Below, in pieces: positions 35,325 through 45,673 of a DNA stretch of 64,000 nucleotides. The notes under the pieces are model-generated. The model saw nothing but the letters and a program-made list of their open reading frames with translations. It ran no database searches and was not told the origin of the DNA. Source of the DNA: an uncultured Thermoanaerobaculia bacterium. GTDB taxonomy: Bacteria; Acidobacteriota; Thermoanaerobaculia; Multivoradales; Multivoraceae. The stretch is taken from positions 1,528,859 through 1,592,858 of the forward strand of contig OX638294.1 of NCBI GenBank assembly GCA_951812325.1, read 5' to 3'. Position numbers and translations under genes: made by a program. How positions within the stretch are numbered: the stretch's first letter is position 1; each line of letters opens with the position of its first letter.

Positions 35325-35325
35325 A
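34932..35325. repeat. 77-bp direct repeats flanking an R2 element
   Basis: Both copies contain CAGCCGATCGGCCTCG, GATCCGCCGGCCGCGGTGGA and end GTGGAAGGCTA. They differ at only a few positions. The right copy is the leader of the zincin gene; the left copy leads nowhere. The 240 bp between them are R2. Confidence 0.8.
35036..35250. repeat. R2 dispersed repeat, copy b, with two perfect hairpins
   Basis: Hairpin 1 at 35067-35090 has a 10-bp perfect stem (CGTGCGCCCG, loop ATGA). Hairpin 2 at 35101-35125 has an 11-bp perfect stem (CGGGTGGCGCG, loop GAG). Related copies are at 8443-8590, 35722-35762, 61255-61340 and 62480-62575. The twin-hairpin layout is like REP/BIME elements. Confidence 0.8.
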
Positions 35326-35690
35326 TGATCGAGGTGGACCTGCCGCGATTCGAGCGGCTGCTGGCCAGAGCCCTGGACACGTTGCCGGCGGCCTTCGCCC
35401 AAATGCTCGACAACATCGCGGTCGTCGTCGAGGAGGAACCGACCGAGGAAGATCTGCGTCTGGTCGGCCTGGACCCGGAAGAGGACGACCTGCTCGGCCT
35501 CTACCACGGCGTGCCGCTCGACGAGCGCGGCGCCGGCTACAGCTCCCTGCCCGATCGGGTCGTCATCTACCGCCTGCCGATCCTGTGGATCTGCGAGACG
35601 GAGGCGGACGTGGTGCGCGAGGTGCGCGACACCCTGGTCCACGAACTCGGACACCACTTCGGGCTCGGCGACGACGACATGCCGTACTGA
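35325..35690 (+). CDS. zincin-like metallopeptidase family protein
   Basis: A 121-residue protein of the small zincin family (PF06262 type). The zinc-binding motif HELGHH lies at residues 106-111, in VRDTLVHELGHHFGLGDDDM. The preceding acidic part includes VEEEPTEEDLRLVG. These short proteins are conserved but their substrate is unknown; they lack a signal peptide and are presumably cytoplasmic. The start ATG at 35325 follows GGAAGGCTAGCCGCCG. Confidence 0.88.
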   Translation: MIEVDLPRFERLLARALDTLPAAFAQMLDNIAVVVEEEPTEEDLRLVGLDPEEDDLLGLYHGVPLDERGAGYSSLPDRVVIYRLPILWICETEADVVREVRDTLVHELGHHFGLGDDDMPY

Positions 35691-35721
35691 GCGGTCCGCG
35701 GCAAGGCCACGCTGCATTCGA

Positions 35722-35762
35722 ACTGCCATGCATCCCGTCGCCAGAAGGACCTTCACCACGAG
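35722..35762. repeat. R2 dispersed repeat, internally deleted copy c
   Basis: GCCATGCATCCCG, the left end of R2, is followed after a few bases by GGACCTTCACCACGAGC, the right end. The middle with the hairpins is missing. Confidence 0.5.
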
Positions 35763-35795
35763 CTGCCAAGTCCGGCAGACTGCTAGGTTTCGTCC

Positions 35796-36668
35796 ATGCC
35801 GAAGTCTCTTCCCTGCCTGGCCATCGCCGGGGCGCTCATCGCCGGGACGCTGATGGCGGCCGCCGGCGGCAGCCACGGCGTTGAGGCCGCCGGCCTGCCG
35901 GCCTTCGCGGTCCTCGTCGCCGCCGCCTTCGCGGTCCAATGGATCGCCTTCATTCCAGCCTGGTTCCTCCAGACCGAGCGCTTCTTCGACCTGACCGGGA
36001 GCATCACCTTCCTGGTCGTGACCGCGGGCGCCCTGCTCATCCGCGGCGACTTCGACCCGCGCTCGCTCGTCATCGCGGCGGCAATCGCGGTGTGGGCTCT
36101 GCGACTGGGTCCCTTCCTCTTTCTGCGCGTCCGCCGGGACGGCGAGGATCGCCGCTTCCGGCAGATCAAGCCGAACTTCCCCGTCTTCCTGATGACCTGG
36201 ACGCTGCAGGGCCTGTGGGTGTCGTTGACCGCCGCCCCGGCACTGGCGGCGCTGCTGGCGACGGATTCCACCGCCCCGGACTGGACCCTCGCCGCCGGAG
36301 CGGCCCTGTGGCTCGCCGGGTTCGTGATCGAAGTCGCGGCCGACGAGCAGAAGCGGCGCTTCCGGGCCATACCCGAGAATCGGCAGCGCTACATCGCGTC
36401 GGGGCTCTGGGCCTGGTCGCGCCACCCGAACTACTTCGGCGAGATTCTGCTCTGGATCGGCATCGCGGTCATTGCCGCGCCGGTGCTTCAGGGTTGGCAA
36501 CTCGCGACCCTGGTGTCGCCGGTCTTCGTCTGGCTGCTCCTGACCAGGATCAGCGGCGTCCGCATGCTCGAAGCGCGGGCCAACCGCCGCTGGCGCGACG
36601 ATCCCGGTTACCAGGAGTATCTCCGGCGCACGAACACGCTGCTGCTTCGGCCGCCGCGCCGGACTTGA
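35796..36668 (+). CDS. DUF1295 membrane protein (steroid 5-alpha-reductase-like fold)
   Basis: A 290-residue protein with about seven hydrophobic segments. The signature QRYIASGLWAWSRHPNYFGEILLWIGI and the end PGYQEYLRRTNTLLL match DUF1295, related to steroid 5-alpha reductases and isoprenylcysteine methyltransferases. The His-Pro-Asn-Tyr motif is the family hallmark and probably binds NADPH. The natural substrate is unknown. The acyltransferase gene overlaps its stop (TTGA), so the two are translationally coupled. Confidence 0.85.
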   Translation: MPKSLPCLAIAGALIAGTLMAAAGGSHGVEAAGLPAFAVLVAAAFAVQWIAFIPAWFLQTERFFDLTGSITFLVVTAGALLIRGDFDPRSLVIAAAIAVWALRLGPFLFLRVRRDGEDRRFRQIKPNFPVFLMTWTLQGLWVSLTAAPALAALLATDSTAPDWTLAAGAALWLAGFVIEVAADEQKRRFRAIPENRQRYIASGLWAWSRHPNYFGEILLWIGIAVIAAPVLQGWQLATLVSPVFVWLLLTRISGVRMLEARANRRWRDDPGYQEYLRRTNTLLLRPPRRT

Positions 36669-37540
36669 CGTTCCCGCGCCATGCGAGGGCGGCGGCCTGT
36701 CTGGCCGCCATCAGTCTGAACCTGGTCTTCTGGGGGCTTCTGCTGCTCCTCCTGCTGCCCGCCAAGGCGGTGCGGCGCACGCGACCCTGGTTCCGGCGCG
36801 TCTCCCATCGCATCTACCGGGCCGCGGTACGGGTCGACAACGCGCTGCTCCGGCACATCTCGGGCGCTTCCTGGAACGTCGAGGAACTGACGCTGGACCA
36901 CGCCCGACCTCACATCGTCCTCGCCAACCACCGGTCGTGGGCCGACATCCTGATCGTTCAGAGCGTCGTCGCGAGCCGCGGTCCGATCTTGAAATTCCTC
37001 TGCAAGCGTGAACTCCTCTACGTGCCGATCTTCGGTCTGATCATTCTCGCCTTCGACTTTCCCGTGCTGCGCCGCCGCAGCCGCCGGGGAACCGACCCCA
37101 TGAACCGCCGGGAAGACGACCGCCGCCGGGTGCGCGACGCAGCCGCGGCGCTGATCGACTCCCCGGCCGCCATCCTCTCCTTCGCCGAGGGAACGCGGTT
37201 CACCCGGGCCAGGCACGAAGCGGCGAACGGACCGTACGACCAGCTGCTGCCGCCCCGGGCCGGCGGCCTGGCCGCGATGATCGAGGCGCTCGCCCCTGTT
37301 GGCGGCCTGCTCGTCGATCTGACCCTCGCCTACTCCCGGGACCTGTCGTTCTGGGAGTTCCTCGGCGGCGCGGGAGGGCCGGCGGAGGTCCGATGGGAGA
37401 CCGTGCCGATTGCCGACGTCGAGCCGGAAGGCGTCCAGGACTGGCTCAATGGCTGCTGGCGGCGCAAGGATGCTCAGCTCCGAAGCCTGATCCTTATGGA
37501 CAGAGACTCAAATCCACACAACTTAAGCGAAATGGAATAA
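36665..37540 (+). CDS. PlsC-like acyltransferase (YihG/LPLAT type)
   Basis: About 291 residues. The NHx4D motif is NHRSWAD, and FAEGTRFTRARHE provides the EGTR motif of lysophospholipid acyltransferases. An N-terminal membrane helix (NLVFWGLLLLLLLPAKAV) precedes them. FLCKRELLYVPIFGLIILAFDFPVLRRRSR resembles YihG/YihG-like inner-membrane acyltransferases. There is no ATG at the right place; a TTG at 36665 overlaps the DUF1295 stop and was taken as start because homology begins soon after. It probably acylates a glycerolipid. Confidence 0.75.
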   Translation: MTFPRHARAAACLAAISLNLVFWGLLLLLLLPAKAVRRTRPWFRRVSHRIYRAAVRVDNALLRHISGASWNVEELTLDHARPHIVLANHRSWADILIVQSVVASRGPILKFLCKRELLYVPIFGLIILAFDFPVLRRRSRRGTDPMNRREDDRRRVRDAAAALIDSPAAILSFAEGTRFTRARHEAANGPYDQLLPPRAGGLAAMIEALAPVGGLLVDLTLAYSRDLSFWEFLGGAGGPAEVRWETVPIADVEPEGVQDWLNGCWRRKDAQLRSLILMDRDSNPHNLSEME

Positions 37541-37646
37541 GATCTCTCGCCGGCCCCGTTCCGTCGCTCAAGCACTTGACCGCGTACAACCAAGAGGGGA
37601 ACCGCGGGCCAGACCCGAACCAACCGCACACCGAGGCGACCACGAC

Positions 37647-40328
<2,682 letters not shown>

Positions 40329-40387
40329 GCCCCGGATCAACGGAGAACCGGTCGCCCTCGTGACGCTCTCCTTCTCGCCGGCGCGCT

Positions 40388-40490
40388 CGACGGATCCGGC
40401 CTGCGCGGGAGAGATACGACGCTGCGCCGGATTCGTCCGGGAGCGTCTCGTGACCGCCGGGCTCGAAGCCGAGATCCTTCGACTGAGCCC
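40388..40490 (+). pseudogene. M20-type peptidase N-terminal relic
   Basis: About 34 codons read STDPACAGEIRRCAGFVRER and then LVTAGLEAEIL. This is the conserved helix near the N-terminus of M20 dipeptidases (usually S-x-DP-x-x-A-x-E-x-R-R-x-A-x-x-V). Nothing of the metal-binding core follows; the selenoprotein gene lies on the other strand immediately after. It is a decayed gene start without an obvious initiation codon. Confidence 0.5.
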
Positions 40491-40493
40491 AAG

Positions 40494-40823
40494 TCAGCCG
40501 AGAACCTGGTCCAGCGCCTCTTCGTGGTAGCCGACGATCAACGTCGCACCAACCCGGACCACCGGCGCCCGCAGATTGCCCGTGGGTCCCAGCATCAGAT
40601 CAGGCGCCTCCGCGTCCGAGGCTGGAAGCTCGGTTCGCTTGCGCCCCTTCGCCACGTAGAGGGTCTCCGCATCGGCCAATAGAGCTTCAGCGTCCGCCCG
40701 CCCCAGCTTCCGGCTCGCCGGGGTCCTGTCCGCAATCTCCGCGCCGCGTGCGTCCATCAACTTGGACGCTCTCTTGCAGCTCGTTCAGCCGTTGCGGTGG
40801 TAGTACCAGTCGACTCTGCTCAT
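40494..40823 (-). CDS. ArsC-family selenoprotein (UGA decoded as selenocysteine)
   Basis: The ATG at 40823 follows GAAGGAGAG at 7 nt. Twelve codons later there is an in-frame TGA (40787-40785), then 96 codons to a real TGA at 40494. Read with selenocysteine, it is a 109-residue protein MSRVDWYYHRNGUTSCKRAS..., with the U-x-x-C redox motif where ArsC/Spx-like proteins have Cys. The rest (LYVAKGRKRTELP, LMLGPTGNLRAPVVRVG, TLIVGYHEEAL) fits a thioredoxin-fold ArsC-like protein. A bSECIS-like hairpin follows the UGA. Without readthrough the only product would start at a Met after the motif. The substrate is unknown; a redox role is likely. Confidence 0.85.
40750..40769 (-). promoter_or_regulatory. 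bacterial SECIS-like hairpin
   Basis: In the mRNA, GCGUCC pairs perfectly with GGACGC around the 8-nt loop AAGUUGAU. The hairpin begins 15 nt after the UGA, within the spacing expected for a SelB-binding bSECIS. It lies inside the coding region, as bacterial SECIS elements do. Confidence 0.7.
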
Positions 40824-40946
40824 CTCGTCTCTCCTTCATCTGAGGGTGTGGCCGCGCGCCGCTGGCTCCGCCACTGGGTGCGCCGGCCTCTGGCCGGCAT
40901 CCGGCGCGTGACGCAACTCTAGCCTCACCGGCCCTATAGTAGGAGG

Positions 40947-42374
40947 GTGACTCGAAGGTCAGCGACACCCAACGCCAGGTTCCTGTTCGTCGCGCAGATC
41001 ATCGCCTTGTGGGGGTTCGCCACTCCGCCATCGCCCGCGCAGGATCGGCCGCCGAACATCCTGTTCATCGCGGTCGACGACCTGAACGACTGGGTAGGAC
41101 ACCTGGGCGGACACCCGCAGGCGAGGACTCCGAACATCGATCGGCTGGCGCGCCGCGGCGTGGCGTTCACCAGGGCCTACGCCCCGGCGCCCCTGTGCAA
41201 TCCGTCTCGCGTCAGTCTGCTCACCGGCGTCCTGCCGTCGAACTCCGGCGTCTACGGCAACGGCGAGCAACTTCGCGAGAAACTGCCCGACGCCGTCACG
41301 CTGATGCAGCACCTCAAGGCGCACGGCTACTCGACGCAGGGCGGCGGGAAGATCTTCCACGGCGTACGCGCCGGCGATCCGGACTCCTGGGACGACTACT
41401 ACACGCCGCCTCGGCCGAGGAGCGCCCGACACATCGGCGCCAGGCAGGAAGGGCTGCCGGACTCCGCCTGGGCCCCCTGGGGACCGCTCGACGTGGACGA
41501 CTCCGAGATGTTCGACGTCCAGGTCGTCGACTGGACGATCGGGGAGCTCAGGAAGTCCCGCGACCGGCCCTTCTTCCTGGCCTGCGGCTTGACCAAGCCC
41601 CACCTGCCCTGGTACGTGCCGGGGAAGTACTTCGACATGCATCCTCTGGAGAGCATCGAGCTGCCGGAGACCCTGGAAAGCGATCGGGACGATCTTCCCG
41701 CGTTCGGCAAGAAGCTCGCGGCGGAGGTGTACGCGGTCTCGGACGCGCGGAACTTCAGCACCCACGGCGAGGACCACGCGATGGTCCTGAAGCACGACCA
41801 GTGGCGCCGGGCGGTGCAGAGCTACCTGGCCACGATCAGCTTCGCCGATGCGCATGTCGGCCGGCTGCTGGACGCCCTCGACGAAAGCGAGCATGCCGAA
41901 GACACGATCGTCGTGCTCTGGGGCGATCATGGCTGGCACCTCGGCCAGAAGCAGCACTGGCGCAAGCACGCGCTCTGGGAGGTGGCTACCCGAACGCCCC
42001 TGATCATCTCTTTGCCGGGGGGCACTCGGCACGGGGCGAACAGCACCCGGCCGGTGAGCCTCCTCGACCTCTACCCGACTCTGGTCGAGCTTGCCGGAGT
42101 TCCCGGCCGCACCGGACTCGACGGCCAGAGCCTCGTGCCCCTGCTCAAGAACCCGCAGTTGGAGTGGCCGCGGCCCGTGCTGACGACCTACGGCTACCGC
42201 AACCACTCCGTCCGCACCGAGCGCTGGCGCTACATCGAATACCACGACGGCGGCAAGGAGCTCTACGACCACGACGCCGACCCGAACGAGTGGACCAACC
42301 TGGCTTCCCTGCCGGAGTACGCCTCCGTCGTCGAGGAACTTGCCGGGTTCCTGCCGGCGACGAACGCCAGGTAG
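40947..42374 (+). CDS. sulfatase (iduronate-2-sulfatase-like)
   Basis: A 475-residue exported sulfatase with a GTG start at 40947 and a signal (FLFVAQIIALWGFATPPSPAQ). The alkaline-phosphatase-fold core begins NILFIAVDDLNDWVGHLGG with the metal-binding Asp pair. The catalytic site CNPSR starts at Cys84, which would be converted to formylglycine. GHLGGHPQARTPNIDRLARRGVAF, DHGWHLGQKQHWRKHALWE and the C-terminal TTYGYRNHSVRTERWRYIEY match the iduronate-2-sulfatase-like group. It probably removes sulfate from polysaccharides in the periplasm. The converging sulfatase gene ends 9 bp away. Confidence 0.9.
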   Translation: MTRRSATPNARFLFVAQIIALWGFATPPSPAQDRPPNILFIAVDDLNDWVGHLGGHPQARTPNIDRLARRGVAFTRAYAPAPLCNPSRVSLLTGVLPSNSGVYGNGEQLREKLPDAVTLMQHLKAHGYSTQGGGKIFHGVRAGDPDSWDDYYTPPRPRSARHIGARQEGLPDSAWAPWGPLDVDDSEMFDVQVVDWTIGELRKSRDRPFFLACGLTKPHLPWYVPGKYFDMHPLESIELPETLESDRDDLPAFGKKLAAEVYAVSDARNFSTHGEDHAMVLKHDQWRRAVQSYLATISFADAHVGRLLDALDESEHAEDTIVVLWGDHGWHLGQKQHWRKHALWEVATRTPLIISLPGGTRHGANSTRPVSLLDLYPTLVELAGVPGRTGLDGQSLVPLLKNPQLEWPRPVLTTYGYRNHSVRTERWRYIEYHDGGKELYDHDADPNEWTNLASLPEYASVVEELAGFLPATNAR

Positions 42375-42383
42375 CTGGCGCCG

Positions 42384-43940
42384 CTAACCGGGCGCCGGGG
42401 CGCTGCGCGGTTCGCGCTTGTACTTCTCCAGCAGGGTCATCAGCCGGTCGACCACGTCGGGCTGCTCCGCGTACACGTTCCTGCGTTCGCCGATGTCCGC
42501 CGACAGGTCGTAGAGCTGGATCTCCGGCAGGCCCCTTTCGCGGGCCTCTTCGTGGGACACGCGGTAGTAGCCGCCGGAACTCGGCGTGTCCTCCAGCTTC
42601 CAGCGCCCCTGGCGGATCGCGTAGGAACCGTCGCCCGCCTGGTACACGGTCGCCTCGCGGATCGGTGCGGACAGAGGCTCGCCGAGGAGCGCCGGGAGAA
42701 TGTCGTAGCTGTCCTCGCCGGCATCCTCCCCGAGCTTCGTGCCGGTGATGCCGGCGCAGGTCGCCAGCAGGTCCGTCAGGCAGATGACCTCGTCGGAGCG
42801 CGTTCCCGACGGGATCCGGCGAGGCCAGCGGGCGGCGAACGGTATGCGGTGGCCGCCCTCGTAGATGTCCGACTTGTAGCCCCTGTAGATGTAGCTGGGG
42901 TAGTGCCCCTGTTCGTTCATCTCCTCGACCCCGATGTAGGGCGCGCACCCGTTGTCTGCGGTGAAGATGACCAGGGTGTCGTCGGCGAGGCCCTTGCGAT
43001 CGAGGGCGTCGAGCACCTGCCCCACCGTGTCGTCGACCTCGAGACAGAAGTCGCCGTAGGGCCCGATCTCGCTCAGGCCACGGAACCTCTGCGACGGGAC
43101 GATCGGGATGTGCGGCGCCGTGAGGCCGAGAAAGACGAAGAAGGGCTCGTCGGGACTCTGCGCCTCGATCGTCTCCACCGTGCGCCGGGTCAGCTTCGGC
43201 ATCACCTCGTCGGCCCGGAAGTCGGCATGCGCCGGTCCGAGGTTGTCTCCGTAGCGCTCTTCGCGGGTGTCCTCGGTGATGAAGAGCAGGTCGTTCTCGA
43301 CCGTGCACTCCCCAAGGAAGCGATCGTCCTCGATGTAGATGTAGGGATGCATGTCGAGCGACGCCGAGATGCCGTAGAAGGTGTCGAAGCCGTTGGCGAC
43401 CGGTCCGTTCTCGATCCGGCCCGCCCAGTCGACGTCGCCGGTGTACGAGCGCTGGTCGACGACTTCGTCACCCTCGGGGAACCCGCTGCCTCCCCGCGCC
43501 GGCATGTCCATGCCCAGGTGCCACTTGCCGATGCAGTGGGTCCGGTAGCCGCACTCCTTCAGCAGCGAAGCGACCGTCGTGCGCTCGGGCTCGATCAGGT
43601 GGCGGCTGTAGCCCCAGAGGACGCTGCGCTTCACCCGGGTGCGGAAGCAGTAGCGGCCCGTGAGCACGCCGTAGCGCGTCGGCGTGCACAGGGCCGAAGG
43701 CGAATGGGCGTCGGTGAAGTACCGGCCCTCGCGGATCAGGCGGTCGATGTTCGCGGTCGGGATCTGCGAGTCGCGGTTCAGCCCGGTGATGTCGCCGTAG
43801 CCCATGTCGTCGGCCAGGATGAAAACGACGTTGGGCATGCCGCCCTGGTCCCGCTCCGGGCGCAGGCTGCACGCTACCGCCACACCGGCCGTCGCCGCTC
43901 CCACGGTCTTCAGGAATTCGCGTCGATGGGTGCGCTTCAT
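42384..43940 (-). CDS. arylsulfatase A-like sulfatase with Tat signal
   Basis: A 518-residue enzyme. The N-terminus has a Tat-type signal (RREFLKTVGAATAGVAVAC), which may also be a lipoprotein signal because Cys24 follows AVA. The core opens NVVFILADDMGYGDITGLN, the catalytic CTPTR starts at Cys85 and GKWHLGMDMP follows. KSDIYEGGHRIPFAARWP and the end motif are typical of arylsulfatase A relatives. The ATG at 43940 follows GGAGGGAACG. Being convergent with another sulfatase suggests shared use on a sulfated glycan. Confidence 0.9.
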   Translation of the reverse strand: MKRTHRREFLKTVGAATAGVAVACSLRPERDQGGMPNVVFILADDMGYGDITGLNRDSQIPTANIDRLIREGRYFTDAHSPSALCTPTRYGVLTGRYCFRTRVKRSVLWGYSRHLIEPERTTVASLLKECGYRTHCIGKWHLGMDMPARGGSGFPEGDEVVDQRSYTGDVDWAGRIENGPVANGFDTFYGISASLDMHPYIYIEDDRFLGECTVENDLLFITEDTREERYGDNLGPAHADFRADEVMPKLTRRTVETIEAQSPDEPFFVFLGLTAPHIPIVPSQRFRGLSEIGPYGDFCLEVDDTVGQVLDALDRKGLADDTLVIFTADNGCAPYIGVEEMNEQGHYPSYIYRGYKSDIYEGGHRIPFAARWPRRIPSGTRSDEVICLTDLLATCAGITGTKLGEDAGEDSYDILPALLGEPLSAPIREATVYQAGDGSYAIRQGRWKLEDTPSSGGYYRVSHEEARERGLPEIQLYDLSADIGERRNVYAEQPDVVDRLMTLLEKYKREPRSAPAPG

Positions 43941-44102
43941 CGTTCCCTCCTGCCTAAGGCGCCGCAGCGATCAGGAGACCGCAGCCAGCTCGCCGGCGCG
44001 AACGTCTACCAGCCTTTTCGTGACTCCCGGGCGCCGAAGAGATCGGGAAATCGACGCCAGAGGCCGACGCGGAAAGTCCTTTCCGGGTATCCTAACGCGT
44101 TC

Positions 44103-45008
44103 ATGCCCACAGAAAACTCCGAAGGCGTTCTCCACGAGACCGCGAAGCCGGCCCAGCGCTACCTGGTTCCCGAGGGAACGAAACGCTTCGATCCGCGGAA
44201 GTGGGCCACGGCGCCGCCGCCCGACGCCCCGCGCCACAACGAACTCCGCAAGTTGCGGCGGCGGTCCGTGCGCGAGATCAGTCGCCTGCAGAGGCTGCTC
44301 TACGCCGAGAACCGCCACGCGCTGCTGCTCATCTTCCAGGCCATGGACGCCGCCGGCAAGGACAGCACGATCAACGCCCTGCTCACCGGAGTCAATCCAG
44401 CCGGCTGCCAGGTGTTCAGCTTCAAGCAGCCCTCGAGCGAGGAGCTCGATCACGACTTCCTCTGGCGCACCGCGCGCAGCCTGCCCGAGCGTGGCCGCAT
44501 CGGCGTCTTCAACCGGAGCTACTACGAAGAGGTCCTCGTGGTCCGGGTCCACCCCGACCTGCTGCAGAAGCAGAAACTGCCCTACGTGGATTCGGGCGGC
44601 CTGTGGCAGCAACGCATGGAGTCGATCGTCGAGCACGAGCGGCACCTGGAGCGCAACGGCACCGTGATCCTCAAGTTCTTCCTCAACATCTCCCGCGACG
44701 AGCAGAAGAAGCGCTTCATGCGCCGGCTCGACCGACCCGACAAGCACTGGAAGTTCGCGATCAGCGATGTGCGGGAACGCGGATTCTGGAACGAGTACAT
44801 GAGCGCGTACGGCGAGGCGATCCGGTCCACCACGCGGAGGCACGCGCCGTGGTACGCGATTCCCGCCGACAGCAAGCCGTACATGCGCTGGGCGGTGGCC
44901 GACATCGTCCGCGACGCGCTCGCCCGCCTCGACCTTCAGAACCCCGAGCCGTCGCTGGCCGACCTGGCCATGTTCGACGAAATGCGCCAGCGACTCGACA
45001 ATGACTGA
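44103..45008 (+). CDS. ppk2: polyphosphate kinase 2 family protein
   Basis: A 301-residue PPK2-type kinase that moves phosphate between polyphosphate and nucleotides. The Walker A-like motif is FQAMDAAGKDSTINALLTGV, the lid region contains RTARSLPERGRIGVFNRSYYEEVLV, and KHWKFAISDVRERGFWNEYM is the conserved base/phosphate segment. The length fits the single-domain class I/III enzymes (about 300 residues). The ATG at 44103 is followed by an ordinary N-terminus; no membrane segments. It is probably monocistronic. Confidence 0.9.
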   Translation: MPTENSEGVLHETAKPAQRYLVPEGTKRFDPRKWATAPPPDAPRHNELRKLRRRSVREISRLQRLLYAENRHALLLIFQAMDAAGKDSTINALLTGVNPAGCQVFSFKQPSSEELDHDFLWRTARSLPERGRIGVFNRSYYEEVLVVRVHPDLLQKQKLPYVDSGGLWQQRMESIVEHERHLERNGTVILKFFLNISRDEQKKRFMRRLDRPDKHWKFAISDVRERGFWNEYMSAYGEAIRSTTRRHAPWYAIPADSKPYMRWAVADIVRDALARLDLQNPEPSLADLAMFDEMRQRLDND

Positions 45009-45111
45009 ACGACCCTTCCCTCGGCTATCATTCGCCGCCTGTACGATCTTGACTCCGGGGCCGGTTGACGCTCCGAACGACACGGGTCCCGACGGGACCG
45101 GAAAGGCCACA

Positions 45112-45519
45112 ATGACCTCCCCAACCGGGACAGTCCGCAACTACCTCCTGCTCGCGCTCGCCGCCGGTCTGCTCGCCATGGGCTGCAGCGCCTACGGCGG
45201 TGCACCCGCCCTGCCCGCCGCCGTCGGTTCCTGGAACATGTCCATCGAGACGCCGCTCGGCACCCAGACGCCGACGATCAACGTGACCGGCGACGCCAGC
45301 GGTCTGATGGTGGGGATGGCCTCGCCCGACGGTACCGTGGAAGCCACCGACGTCACCTTTGGCGAAGACGGCTCTCTGGGTTTCACGGTTGAGGTCGACG
45401 CCGGCGGCCAGCAGCTCACCCTGGTCTTCAGCGGCATGGTCGAGGGCGACGCGCTGAACGGCACGTTCGCCACCGACTTCGGCGACATGACCGCGACCGC
45501 GACCCGCGCCGTCGAGTAG
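45112..45519 (+). CDS. small lipoprotein of unknown function
   Basis: The 135-residue protein starts MTSPTGTVRN and has a lipobox, LLAMGC, near residue 25. The mature part is a beta-rich domain with repeated SWNMSIETPLGTQTPTINVTGDASG, GTVEATDVTFGEDGSLGFTVEV and LVFSGMVEGDALNGTF, similar in pattern to small 'immunoglobulin/lipocalin-like' sandwich domains. I do not recognise a family. A start at 45001 is also in frame but lacks the signal-peptide placement. The porin gene follows after 154 bp. Confidence 0.65.
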   Translation: MTSPTGTVRNYLLLALAAGLLAMGCSAYGGAPALPAAVGSWNMSIETPLGTQTPTINVTGDASGLMVGMASPDGTVEATDVTFGEDGSLGFTVEVDAGGQQLTLVFSGMVEGDALNGTFATDFGDMTATATRAVE

Positions 45520-45673
45520 GCAAGAGCCCGTCTTCCATGCCGGCTGATCCCGGCCGGCTCAGTTGAATCCGAGCCGGGGTCGGAGACGATCCCGGCCTTG
45601 CCTTGTCCTGCCCTCGTCGCCCACGATCGGCCTGCTTGACAAACAGGACCGATTCGATCCACTATCTGCGGCC

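Noticed and set aside
40494..40760. Reading the ArsC-like gene as a shorter protein starting at 40760
   Set aside because: That start has no ribosome site and would drop the redox motif, whereas the upstream codons clearly belong to the family.
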